DNA from: an uncultured Prevotella sp.
Lineage (GTDB): Bacteria; Bacteroidota; Bacteroidia; Bacteroidales; Bacteroidaceae
Assembly (NCBI GenBank): GCA_905196835.1
Contig: CAJJWN010000016.1
Span: forward strand, 1 to 64,000
DNA: 64,000 bases
Direction of reading: 5' to 3'
Each line of letters starts with the position of its first letter. Position 1 is the first letter of the stretch. The notes under the pieces were generated by a model. That model saw nothing but the letters and a program-made list of their open reading frames with translations. It did no database searches and was not told the origin of the DNA. Both the position numbers and the translations under genes were made by a program. Positions 50,168 to 58,379 of this stretch are shown in pieces.

Positions 50168-50225
50168 CAGACGGCGTATGAGGCAGGCTCACACGCCGTC
50201 TGAGGGTATCTCATACGCCGTTTGA
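50168..50225 (-). promoter_or_regulatory. alternative hairpins between traJ and traK
   Basis: Arm 1 CAGACGGCGTATGAG (50168-50182) can pair with CTCACACGCCGTCTG (50188-50202, 14 of 15) or with CTCATACGCCGTTTGA (50210-50225). The two pairings exclude each other, so this is a possible attenuator, RNA-processing site or partial terminator inside the tra operon. Confidence 0.55.
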
Positions 50226-50227
50226 GC

Positions 50228-51235
50228 TTACTTGCCCCGCAGCTTGCCCGCAATGTGCCCTGCTCCGGCACCGGTAGCCGCTGCCGCCACCTTGCCGGTC
50301 TTGACGGCGGAGTTGTTCACCTGCTTGCCGTAGTTGCCCGCTCCGGCCGCCTGAATCACCCATGTCGATACCGTCGGGATGGTGAAATACCCCACGATGG
50401 CGATGAGCATGAAGATGATGTAGGCCGAGTTGTTCGTGTCCGGCACGAAGTTCGGGTCGGTCAATGCCGCGATGTCCTTCTCGATCATCAGCGTCTGGAT
50501 GCGTGCCAGCACCGAACTGAACAAATCGGAGATGGGCAGCCACAGGTAGATGCTGATATACTGGCATATCCAATGCACCATCGTGCTGTGGAAGCCGTCA
50601 TACACCGAGATGGCGAATGCCAGCGGCCCCAGGATGGAAAGCACGATAAGGAAGAACGTCCTCAGCGTGTCCAGTATCAGCCCCACCGCCTGAAAGAGCA
50701 GCTCCAGAAAACTGCGGAAGGCGTTGCTGATGGTCTGCTTGATTTCATACTTGCCGCGCTCGATGGCCATCCCCGCCATCGTCTTCAGTTCCGACGGCGT
50801 CCAGCCCAAGTCCTCAATCTGCCGCTCGTATTCCTCGTCGCTGACCAGATAGGCCGTTTCCGGGTTCCGCACCAATGCCTCGTATTCCAGTTTCTCCCGT
50901 TTCTCGGCGTACTCCTCCATGTCAAGCGTCTGCCCTTGCAGGATGCCGTGGCAGCCGGTGACGATGGGACTCATGATGCCGTTGATGGTTCCCAACACGA
51001 AGGTGGGGAAGAACATGATGCACGCCCCGATGCAGAACGGGCGGAACAGCGGATACACGTCTATCGGCTCGGCGCGTGAGAGCGCCTGCCACACCCGCGA
51101 GGCCACGTAGAACAATGCGCCCAATGCCGCCACCCCGGTAGCCACGCCCGTGATGTCCGAGCAGAGCGGCATCATCTCGTCATAAAGGCTGCGCAGCACT
51201 TCATGCAGGTTGCCGAATGTACTTTCTCCCGTCAT
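50228..51235 (-). CDS. traJ: conjugative transposon membrane protein TraJ (VirB6-like)
   Basis: 335 residues with six to seven hydrophobic helices (ITGVATGVAALGALFYVASRV, IGACIMFFPTFVLGTINGI, LIFLILDTL-type segments, AYIIFMLIAIVGYFTIPTVSTWVI) and a Gly/Ala/Lys C-terminus. Polytopic inner-membrane channel component of the CTnDOT family. It starts 2 bases after traI's stop. Confidence 0.88.
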   Translation of the reverse strand: MTGESTFGNLHEVLRSLYDEMMPLCSDITGVATGVAALGALFYVASRVWQALSRAEPIDVYPLFRPFCIGACIMFFPTFVLGTINGIMSPIVTGCHGILQGQTLDMEEYAEKREKLEYEALVRNPETAYLVSDEEYERQIEDLGWTPSELKTMAGMAIERGKYEIKQTISNAFRSFLELLFQAVGLILDTLRTFFLIVLSILGPLAFAISVYDGFHSTMVHWICQYISIYLWLPISDLFSSVLARIQTLMIEKDIAALTDPNFVPDTNNSAYIIFMLIAIVGYFTIPTVSTWVIQAAGAGNYGKQVNNSAVKTGKVAAAATGAGAGHIAGKLRGK

Positions 51236-51237
51236 GG

Positions 51238-51870
51238 CTACCAGTATCTTTGGTTATCGGTTCCGTACAGGTCGAGCACGCGCCGCGTGTCGTTCTTCTC
51301 CTTTGCCCGGAGGTACGACACGCCGATGTTGCGGTTCGTGTAGTAGCGCACCAGATTGCGGTGGTTCTTCACATCGCGGTAGATGCGGTCTATCAGGTCC
51401 ATGCGCTCCTTGTCCGTCATTGAAAGGCCGGTCTGCGTGACGACCGTCTTCAGCTCGTCGAGCATCCCGCTGCTTTCCTCCAGCATCTTCGTGTAGCCCG
51501 AGGCGATGGCGGCCAGTTCGTCCGTCGTGTAGTTCTCGTCGGCAAGCATCTTCTGGAACGAGTTCACGTAGATGTCCGATATTTCCCCCACGAGCAGCAC
51601 GGTCTGTTGCACCTTGCGGGCGTCCTTCACCAAGTTATGCACCGACTTGAGCGCGTCGTAGTACTTCTTTCCCTGCTCGTAAATCTTGACCGTTTCCTGA
51701 AAGTTCTTCACCATGTTCTCGGCGGTCGTGGTGGTCTGTATCACGTTCCGCGTGGTGTTCACGATGCTCTGCGCGAGGTTCGACGGGTCAAAGGTCACCC
51801 ATTGCGCCCGGACCGTCGTGGCGGTGCAGAGCAAGGCCGTAAGGCAAATTGCTATTGGTATTCTTTTCAT
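51238..51870 (-). CDS. traI: conjugative transposon protein TraI (DUF4141)
   Basis: 210 residues, signal peptide (RIPIAICLTALLCTATTVRAQ), then a mostly helical periplasmic body (NTTRNVIQTTTTAENMVKNFQETVKIYEQG; VQQTVLLVGEISDIY). DUF4141/TraI resembles VirB5-type proteins by position and fold class. Ends RRVLDLYGTDNQRYW. Confidence 0.86.
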   Translation of the reverse strand: MKRIPIAICLTALLCTATTVRAQWVTFDPSNLAQSIVNTTRNVIQTTTTAENMVKNFQETVKIYEQGKKYYDALKSVHNLVKDARKVQQTVLLVGEISDIYVNSFQKMLADENYTTDELAAIASGYTKMLEESSGMLDELKTVVTQTGLSMTDKERMDLIDRIYRDVKNHRNLVRYYTNRNIGVSYLRAKEKNDTRRVLDLYGTDNQRYW

Positions 51871-51896
51871 GTCCGTTGATGATTAAAATGTCCTTG

Positions 51897-52178
51897 TCAA
51901 TATTCGTATTCCTTGCAGTCCCGTACATACACCCCTTCCGAGGCGAGCACGAGCCGCTCGTTATCTTCGTCATAGGCGACCTGCACCCTTTCGGGCAGTT
52001 CCGCCCACGTTCCCTGTCCGTTCCGGTAGAGCGTGGCGGTCAGCACGGCTCCCCAGCGGTAGGCGAGGGCGATGCGGTACGTGCGCCCTTCGCGGTACAC
52101 CCTGATCGGGGGCGACTTGCCCCGGCTTTTCCACCGTCCGCAGATGCGGTCGAGCGGGAACAACGTGGCATATTCCAT
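51897..52178 (-). CDS. DUF3876 family protein (TraH position)
   Basis: 93 residues: MEYATLFPLDRICGRWKSRG, then beta-rich YRIALAYRWGAVLTATLYRN and ERLVLASEGVYVRDCKEYEY. DUF3876 proteins occupy the slot between traG and traI in CTnDOT-type operons. The upstream open frame overlaps traG and is ignored. Role unknown. Confidence 0.8.
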   Translation of the reverse strand: MEYATLFPLDRICGRWKSRGKSPPIRVYREGRTYRIALAYRWGAVLTATLYRNGQGTWAELPERVQVAYDEDNERLVLASEGVYVRDCKEYEY

Positions 52179-52182
52179 AGGC

Positions 52183-54687
52183 TCATCCCTCCCTTGCGTT
52201 CCGTTTCTCCTCCGCCAGCCGCTTGATGGCCAGCTCGATGTTGCCGCCGAGCTTCTCCGCCATGCGCTGCACCTCCACTTTCTCGCTCTCTTCGGTGGTG
52301 TAACAGAGGTATTCCTCCAATGAGGTTTCCGTCGCATACACCGCCGACTGCACGCCGCCCAGCCCGAACCACACCTCCTTATACTTTCGCGTCGGGTCGT
52401 TGGACATGTTCACCGAAAGAATCTGCCCCTTCTCCTTGTCCGTCAGCCCGAGCAGCGTCTGTATCTGGTCGAACTTGTTCAGGTATTTCCGCTGGTCAAG
52501 GAGAATCTTGCAGTCCGAGTTGTTGATGATGCTCTCCTTCACAATCGGCGAGGAGATGATGTCCTCCACTTCCTGCGTGACCACCACCGCCTCCCCGTAG
52601 AACTTGCGGACGGTCTTGTAGAGGTAGCGGATGTAGTCCGCCATGTTCGCCGAGGCGATGGCCTTCCACGCTTCCTCGATGACCACCATCTTACGGATGC
52701 CTTTCAGACGGCGCATCTTGTTGATGAACAGTTCCATGATGATGATGGTCGTGACGGGGAACAGGATGGGATGGTCCTTTATCTGGTCGATTTCGAAGAC
52801 GATGAAGCGTTTCGTCAGCAGGTCAAGCTGCTTGTCCGAGTTGAGCAGGAAGTCATACTCGCCGCCCCGATAATAGGGTTCCAGCACGTTTAGGAAGCCC
52901 GCCAGGTCGAAATCCTTCTCCCGTACCTGCTTTTCCTCCAGTATCCGTCGGTACTCCGACTTCACAAACTCGTAGAAGGTGTTGAACGAGGGTTCTTCCA
53001 CTTCCCCCGCCTTGATGCGCTCGATGTAGAGCGACACGGCGTTGGACAGCGCCACCTCCTCTGAGCGCGTGGCCGGTTCGTTGTCCTTCTTCCACAGGGT
53101 GAGCAGCAGCGTCTTGATGCTCTCCCGCTTCTCGATGTCGAACACCCGGTCGTCGGTGTAGAACGGGTTGAAGGCTATCGGGTGCTCGTCGGTGTAGGTG
53201 AAGTAGATGCCGTCCTCCCCGCCGGTCTTCTGGTGTATCAGCGAGCAAAGCCCCTCATACGAGTTTCCCGTATCCACCAGCACGATGTGCGTGCCCTGTT
53301 CGTAATATTGGCGGACAAGGTGGTTCATGAAGAACGACTTGCCACTACCCGAACCGCCCAGCACGAACTTGTTGCGGTTGGTGGTGATGCCCCGTTTCAT
53401 CGGCAGGTCGGAGATGTCCACGTGCAGCGGTTTCCCGCTGATGCGGTCTGACATCTTCAGCCCGAAAGGGGAAAGCGAGCTGCGGTAGTTCGTTTCCTCC
53501 GTCCAGAAGCAGACGGCCTGCTCGATGAAGGTATAGAATGATTCCTCCGCCGGGAAGTCTGCGGCGTTGCCCGGCATCCCCGCCCAATAGAGCGTGGCGG
53601 CATCCACTGTGTCGTGGCGCGGTTTGCACTCCATTGCGGCAATCTGGCTGCCCGTGTCGTTGCGGATGACCTTCACTTCGTCCGGGTTGTCCGTCCATGC
53701 GATGACATTGCAATGGCAGCGCACCGAGGTCAGCCCATAGGAATGCGCGTCGTTCAGGTACAGGTCTATCCATTCCTTGTTGATTTGGTTGCTCCGCGAG
53801 TAACGGGAGAGCGACTGCATGTTGCGTGCCGTCTTCTCGAAGCGTTGCAGGTTCTCCGCGCTGTCGTCGATGAAAAGGTACTGGTTGTAGATGTGGTTGC
53901 ATGGGAGCAGCAGCCCCACCGGGCTGGCGAAGGAGAGGCGGCAGTCCGACCGGTCTGTGGAGAGCCGTTCATAGCGGCTGTCCGTACCGACCCGGCCCGG
54001 CAGCGCGTCCAGTTCCGAGAGCGTATAGACCGACAGCCGTTTGTCGCCGATGCGCACCCCCTCGTCGCCCAGTTCGATGTCCTCCAGCGTGCCGGTGTCC
54101 TCCAGCGACAGGCAGAGGTATTTCTCCAGCAGGCCGGACTGTTCCTCCGTGCCGGTTACCTCGTCGCCCGACAGACGGCGCAGCCTGACCAGCCCCGTGT
54201 CGTTCACGATGCGGGCGAACTGCCCGGCGGCATCCAGAAAGCGTGCCGCCGTGTCGCGGTTCACCTCCTTGGGGATGATGAAGCCCCGGCACAGCGACGA
54301 GAAGCTGCTCTGCATCCGCATCCGCTCCTTGGTCGTCTTGGTCAGGTACAGGTAGCAGCGGTGGTTCAGGAAAGGCCGCTCGTTGAAGTGCAGTTCATAG
54401 CTCCGCGAGAGGAAGCCGAGCTTCCCGCCCTCCGTCCGGCTGTGGTAGCGTTCCTTCACGAACCAGTCCTGCTTGTGCACCACCGTGTAGTCGGGCAGCA
54501 CCTTGATGGCCTTGCACCATGCCGCATGGATGGCGGTGTATTCGGCGGAGGTTACCGTGAACAGTTCGGGAAGCTCCACCTCGAAGGCCACGGTGATGTC
54601 CGCGTCTTTCGAGACGATGCAGTCCGACTCGACGGCCAGCAGCGGGAACTTGCTTTCCAACGTGGCGGCTTTCAATGTATTTCTCAT
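52183..54687 (-). CDS. traG: conjugation ATPase TraG (VirB4-like)
   Basis: 834 residues. Walker A GGSGSGKSFFMN lies near residue 445 and Walker B KMVVIEEAWKAI near 670; the N-terminal third is the DUF3875 region (NTLKAATLESKFPLLAVESDC). It powers assembly of the mating channel at the inner membrane. An open frame continues 59 codons upstream, but that part lies inside traF; the Met at 54687, overlapping the traF stop by 4 bases, is the proper start. Confidence 0.95.
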   Translation of the reverse strand: MRNTLKAATLESKFPLLAVESDCIVSKDADITVAFEVELPELFTVTSAEYTAIHAAWCKAIKVLPDYTVVHKQDWFVKERYHSRTEGGKLGFLSRSYELHFNERPFLNHRCYLYLTKTTKERMRMQSSFSSLCRGFIIPKEVNRDTAARFLDAAGQFARIVNDTGLVRLRRLSGDEVTGTEEQSGLLEKYLCLSLEDTGTLEDIELGDEGVRIGDKRLSVYTLSELDALPGRVGTDSRYERLSTDRSDCRLSFASPVGLLLPCNHIYNQYLFIDDSAENLQRFEKTARNMQSLSRYSRSNQINKEWIDLYLNDAHSYGLTSVRCHCNVIAWTDNPDEVKVIRNDTGSQIAAMECKPRHDTVDAATLYWAGMPGNAADFPAEESFYTFIEQAVCFWTEETNYRSSLSPFGLKMSDRISGKPLHVDISDLPMKRGITTNRNKFVLGGSGSGKSFFMNHLVRQYYEQGTHIVLVDTGNSYEGLCSLIHQKTGGEDGIYFTYTDEHPIAFNPFYTDDRVFDIEKRESIKTLLLTLWKKDNEPATRSEEVALSNAVSLYIERIKAGEVEEPSFNTFYEFVKSEYRRILEEKQVREKDFDLAGFLNVLEPYYRGGEYDFLLNSDKQLDLLTKRFIVFEIDQIKDHPILFPVTTIIIMELFINKMRRLKGIRKMVVIEEAWKAIASANMADYIRYLYKTVRKFYGEAVVVTQEVEDIISSPIVKESIINNSDCKILLDQRKYLNKFDQIQTLLGLTDKEKGQILSVNMSNDPTRKYKEVWFGLGGVQSAVYATETSLEEYLCYTTEESEKVEVQRMAEKLGGNIELAIKRLAEEKRNAREG

Positions 54688-55004
54688 AGGCTTCTCTTTG
54701 GGGTGAATAACTTCCGGACGCTGGTCCGGTTTATCAGGTAGCGCGGGTGCTGCCGTTTGGCGAGCCGTTTCATCAGCCCGTGTTCGCCGTACTTCGCGTT
54801 CAGGCGGAAGGTGAGCCACACCAAGGCCGATGCGGATACCGCACCAAAGGCGATACACACCCATTGGTCTACGCCCGCCATATACATGACGACGAACACC
54901 ACGAACAGCGCGAGCAGCCCTCCGGCGAAGATGAACAGGTATTGCGCCTTCAGCCCCTTGAACTCCGCGCTCTGCCCGATGCCCTTGTTCAGTTCATATT
55001 CCAT
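54684..55004 (-). CDS. traF: conjugative transposon protein TraF (DUF4133)
   Basis: 106 residues with two helices (YLFIFAGGLLALFVVFVVMYMAG and WVCIAFGAVSASALVWLTFRL), the VirB3-like DUF4133 pattern. Overlaps traG by 4 bases, as VirB3 and VirB4 genes often do. Confidence 0.88.
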   Translation of the reverse strand: MEYELNKGIGQSAEFKGLKAQYLFIFAGGLLALFVVFVVMYMAGVDQWVCIAFGAVSASALVWLTFRLNAKYGEHGLMKRLAKRQHPRYLINRTSVRKLFTPKRSL

Positions 55005-55037
55005 AATCCTATCCTATATTATATATATGTATAGGGA

Positions 55038-55340
55038 TTAAAGGAAGAACGAGCGCAGGATGGTGGCGGCGACTATCAGGAAGATGCACGCCCCGAACCA
55101 TGAGGCGGCAGTCTTCGAGGTGTCCGGGTCGCCCGAACTGAACTTGTTATAGACCTTCACGCCGCCCACCAGTCCGACCACCGCGCCGATGGCGTAGATG
55201 AGTTTGGTTCCCGGGTCGAAGTACGAGGTGACCATCTGCGTGGCTTCCGTGATGCCCGCTTGTCCGTTACCTTGCGCGTAGAGCGCACCGGCAGCCATCA
55301 GGCAGGCCGCCATGAAAAAGATTCTCTTTGTTGTGTTCAT
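55038..55340 (-). CDS. traE: conjugative transposon protein TraE (DUF4134)
   Basis: 100 residues: signal peptide (FFMAACLMAAGALYAQ), then two helices (LIYAIGAVVGLVGGVKVYN; WFGACIFLIVAATILRSFFL). The DUF4134 family is VirB2 pilin-like. Confidence 0.87.
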   Translation of the reverse strand: MNTTKRIFFMAACLMAAGALYAQGNGQAGITEATQMVTSYFDPGTKLIYAIGAVVGLVGGVKVYNKFSSGDPDTSKTAASWFGACIFLIVAATILRSFFL

Positions 55341-55371
55341 AAAAAGTTGGTTTTATGCGGATAGACCGCTG

Positions 55372-56064
55372 TTAAACAATGTCGTCAATGGAAAAATCAC
55401 CGGGTACGATACGCTCGGCGGGAGGCTCCGGTTGCCGCTGCCTGCGGTAGTCCGCCAAGTGCAGCTCGATGAGCGAGGCGATGCGCCGTTCCCGTTCCGC
55501 GTCCCCGGCGGTGAGCTGGTCGAACATCGGGGTTCCTTGTAGCCCGGCAAGGGCCTGTCCTGCCCGGAGGCGTTCCTCGTCGGTGGCGGTGCGGTCATTC
55601 ATCGCCACGCGCACCGCCAGCCCCATGTCCTCGAAACGGAGACCCGCCGCTTTCGGCGCATGGCCTTCCAGCATCTCGTCCTCGTCTATCGGAGGCTCGC
55701 CGGCATCCGTGTCCCGGTACTCCATCGGTTCGTCCTGCCCCTCCACGGGTTCCAGCCCGCCTTCGGCAAAGAGCGCGTCCAGCTCGTCGGCGGACACCAC
55801 CTTGGGGTATCGTTCCGATTCCGCTGCAAAAGTATCCGCTTCATCTTCCGGTTTCACGGTTTCCGTTTTTTCAGGTACTTGTGGCGTGGAGTGGCACAGG
55901 GAAAATGTGCTTTTGCCTAAAATCTCTCCCGCGTCGGCTATCTTCCGGGGGAGTGTTTCCTCCCTTTCGCGCTGCCTTTTCCGGCGTTCATGCCGCTCAT
56001 ACAGGAGATAGGCGGCCACCCAAAGCAGATAACCTGCAAGGAATATGATAAGGATTGTTGTCAT
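55372..56064 (-). CDS. traD: conjugative transposon protein TraD
   Basis: 230 residues: one N-terminal membrane helix (ILIIFLAGYLLWVAAYLLYE), a basic patch, a long acidic low-complexity segment (VSADELDALFAEGGLEPVEGQDE) and a helical C-terminal part (RIASLIELHLADYRRQRQPE). Matches the TraD slot of CTnDOT-like operons; function uncharacterised. Confidence 0.78.
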   Translation of the reverse strand: MTTILIIFLAGYLLWVAAYLLYERHERRKRQREREETLPRKIADAGEILGKSTFSLCHSTPQVPEKTETVKPEDEADTFAAESERYPKVVSADELDALFAEGGLEPVEGQDEPMEYRDTDAGEPPIDEDEMLEGHAPKAAGLRFEDMGLAVRVAMNDRTATDEERLRAGQALAGLQGTPMFDQLTAGDAERERRIASLIELHLADYRRQRQPEPPAERIVPGDFSIDDIV

Positions 56065-56079
56065 AGGCTGTCTGTTATT

Positions 56080-56472
56080 TTAGAAAATTCCGGTATCCCG
56101 TTGCTTGTATTCGCGCTCGATGTCCCCCTGCCAGTCGGCGAAATGCTTCTCCAGCACATTGTCCACGTAGCTGAACAGCGATACCCGGTTGCCGCCGATG
56201 GTCTGCACGATGCGCTGTATCCGCTCATGGAACTCCTTGCGCAGATAGATGGTCTTGCCTAACCGGGCGCATACGGGAGACTCGTGGATGAACAGGCGGA
56301 GGTACTCGCTCTCATGGGCTGGCTTGGAGTCCGGCTGTTCCGTCTGGCGGGGTGCGGGCGTTTCCGGCTCCACCGTAGGAGGGACGGCCTGAGCAGGCTG
56401 TTCTTCCTTGAACGAGGCCACGATGGAGCTTTCGTCCAGTTCCGTCAGACTGATTTTCTTCCGTTCCCCCAT
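56080..56472 (-). CDS. DUF3408 family protein (TraB/TraC type)
   Basis: 130 residues: a Pro/Glu-rich N-terminal half and a C-terminal ribbon-helix-helix-like domain (TIYLRKEFHERIQRIVQTIGGNRVSLFSYVDNVLEKHF). DUF3408 proteins follow the ParA gene in these operons and probably act as its DNA-binding partner. Three bases after traA's stop. Confidence 0.82.
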   Translation of the reverse strand: MGERKKISLTELDESSIVASFKEEQPAQAVPPTVEPETPAPRQTEQPDSKPAHESEYLRLFIHESPVCARLGKTIYLRKEFHERIQRIVQTIGGNRVSLFSYVDNVLEKHFADWQGDIEREYKQRDTGIF

Positions 56473-56474
56473 AG

Positions 56475-57239
56475 CTACCTCCCGATAATGGTGAGTATCT
56501 CTTCTGTTATCTCCCGGATATGGCTTCCCTTGGCGAGCGTACCGTCCACCGGGAACAGCGTCGAGCGGAACACCGCCTTGTGTTCCCCCGTCAGTTCGCG
56601 CCGGAACCGCTTGCTGTCGGGCAGGAAGGTCTGTAGCACCTGTAGCCCCAGCTCCCGGATGATTTCCTCATATACCCTGTAGAGTTCCGACTTCTCGCGC
56701 CCGTCCACCATGTTCCACAGCAGGTACAGCCCCTTGATGTTCGTCTTGCCCGTGTCCATTAGCGTGTCCTTCAGCTTGGCCGCAAAGCGCAGTGTGCTTT
56801 CCATCACCACCCGGTCTGCCGCGATGGGCGAGAAAATGTAGTCCATGTTCGCCAGCGTCCGCAGCACGCCGCCGCTGTTTACCGTGCCGGGCAGGTCGAA
56901 GAACACGATGTCCGTGCCGGGCAGCTTCTCCAATAGTCCTTCCGCCTTTTCCACGGCATCCTCCGCCGTGCCCTCGACGACCGGGTAGGCCTTCTTGCCG
57001 ATACGTTGCAGTTGGCGGTAGGCCATCGCCTTGTAGTGTTCGTCCTCCATGACGGTTTTCAAGTCGCGCTTGCGCATTTCGGCGATGCTGTGCTGCGGAT
57101 AGTCGCAGTCCACCACCGCCACGTTCAGCCCTTTCACGTAGTGCAGGTAGCTGGCCGCCAGCACCGTCAGGGTCGTCTTGCCCGCCCCTCCCTTCTGGGT
57201 GGAGAAGGCGATGTAAAGTGTTTCTTTTTCTGTTGGCAT
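56475..57239 (-). CDS. traA: ParA-family ATPase TraA
   Basis: 254 residues of the ParA/MinD group: deviant Walker A STQKGGAGKTT at residues 13-23, VAVVDCDYPQHSIAEM, and FFDLPGTVNSGG as Walker B. It is the first gene of the tra operon, here and in CTnDOT, and may position DNA or the transfer machine or stabilise the excised form. The operon promoter must lie in the gap shared with mobA. Confidence 0.92.
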   Translation of the reverse strand: MPTEKETLYIAFSTQKGGAGKTTLTVLAASYLHYVKGLNVAVVDCDYPQHSIAEMRKRDLKTVMEDEHYKAMAYRQLQRIGKKAYPVVEGTAEDAVEKAEGLLEKLPGTDIVFFDLPGTVNSGGVLRTLANMDYIFSPIAADRVVMESTLRFAAKLKDTLMDTGKTNIKGLYLLWNMVDGREKSELYRVYEEIIRELGLQVLQTFLPDSKRFRRELTGEHKAVFRSTLFPVDGTLAKGSHIREITEEILTIIGR

Positions 57240-57240
57240 A

Positions 57241-57291
57241 ACCGTTCCGTTTCAAATGATGCGGCAAAGGAAAAGAGAAACGGGAACGGTG
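57241..57291 (-). promoter_or_regulatory. possible promoter/operator of the tra operon
   Basis: Inverted repeat ACCGTTCCGTTT (57241) / AAACGGGAACGGT (57279) brackets a minus-strand TTCCTTTGC (57263-57271), one base off the -7 box TAnnTTTGC. Directly upstream of traA. Confidence 0.45.
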
Positions 57292-57299
57292 GAAAAGGA

Positions 57300-57890
57300 T
57301 TTCACGCTTCGGGGCGCGAGTGGCTCGGCTTTGGCGTGGAGTGGCTGGCTGGTTGGTCATACATCTGATTGTCCGGATAGTCCGTTGGACATCCGTATGA
57401 TTGCCGGGTGGAATGGCTGATGCACCGGTGGCTTGTATGGCTGGATGGCTGTTTGTGTCATTAGCCGCTTGACGGGTTGTCCGGTTCTGCAACCGCCCGG
57501 TTGTCGGTACGGTTGGATGTCGGGCTGGCTGGTCAGTCGGCTGTCCCAACGTTGCAACGGAGGTGCTGGCTACCGTCGGAATTATCCTACGGGCAAAGTG
57601 GCTCCCCTATGGCATAATATGGCCAGTCGGGGTGTTGTGCGGCAACCGGCTCCGCTTCCTACCTTTGCGGCATGAATCCGTCGGCGTGGCCGGAGGCTTT
57701 CCGTCAGGTTATCGTCCGCTTTCCCCGAAAGCGCTTTTCCCCACCGGTGGGGAAAACGTATGTTCGCCAGAATATAGCAAGCTGTGTTTTTTGCAGCACG
57801 CATCCGCTTCTGCCGCAAAAAACGCTTGCCCTTGCAGGGGGCGCAATTTGGCTCCGAAGTCGCAAATTGTAGGGATGGGGCATAACGGCG
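57300..57890. other. probable oriT and mob promoter region
   Basis: Gap between divergent traA and mobA. The left half is G/T-rich with many GGCTGG/GGTTG runs on the plus strand. The right half has a perfect palindrome TTTTCCCCACCGGTGGGGAAAA-type (57735-57756, 22 bases), GCTTTCCCCGAAAGC nearby, and CAATTTG...CAAATTG (near 57844-57870). A plus-strand -7 box TACCTTTGC (57660-57668) with TTG 22 bases upstream could drive mobABC. The relaxase nick site is not identifiable by eye. Confidence 0.55.
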
Positions 57891-57923
57891 GCACGGCCAC
57901 GGACGGGCAGGTTTCACCTTTTA

Positions 57924-58379
57924 ATGACAGCAAGCATGAATGAACAACAGCAACACCCGAAAAGAAGGAAAGGCGGACGGACACCCAAGTCCGCGCCCGC
58001 CTTCCACCGCGAGACCGTCAATCTCGACGCCGCGCAGCACGCCCGGTTCCTCACCCTTTACGAGCAGTCCGGCCTTTCGTCCAAGTCGAAGTTCATCGCC
58101 GCGCGTATCTTCGGCGACGGCTTCCGGGTCATACGCACCGACCGGGGCACGATGGAATATGTGGCAAAGCTCACCGCCCTGTACCAGCAGTACCGCGCCG
58201 TCGGGGTGAACTACAACCAGGCGGTCAAGGAACTGCGCGTGCATTTTACCGAGAAAAAGGCGTTGGCATTGCTCTACAGGTTGGAGAAGCTGACCCTCGA
58301 ACTGGTGGCGCTCAGCCGCCGCATTGTCGGACTTTCCGAAGAACTCAGGCGGCATGGTGGCGAAAATCAGCACGGGTAA
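57924..58379 (+). CDS. mobA: mobilization protein MobA (relaxosome accessory)
   Basis: 151 residues: basic, Pro/Lys-rich N-terminus (RRKGGRTPKSAPAF), a ribbon-helix-helix-like segment (AQHARFLTLYEQSGLSSKSKFIAARIFG), and a helical C-terminal half. In CTnDOT relatives this protein binds oriT and helps the MobB relaxase. Two starts are possible (57924 or Met at 57936). It overlaps mobB by 26 bases. Confidence 0.87.
   Translation: MTASMNEQQQHPKRRKGGRTPKSAPAFHRETVNLDAAQHARFLTLYEQSGLSSKSKFIAARIFGDGFRVIRTDRGTMEYVAKLTALYQQYRAVGVNYNQAVKELRVHFTEKKALALLYRLEKLTLELVALSRRIVGLSEELRRHGGENQHG

Noticed and set aside
53614..54741. A 375-codon plus-strand frame opposite traG
   Set aside because: Antisense shadow created by GC-rich third positions of traG.
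54688..54864. A 59-residue N-terminal extension of TraG
   Set aside because: It overlaps traF in another frame; the Met at 54687 gives the family's normal N-terminus.
57563..57943. A 126-codon plus-strand frame in the oriT gap
   Set aside because: No recognisable protein features; it crosses the palindromes and overlaps mobA.
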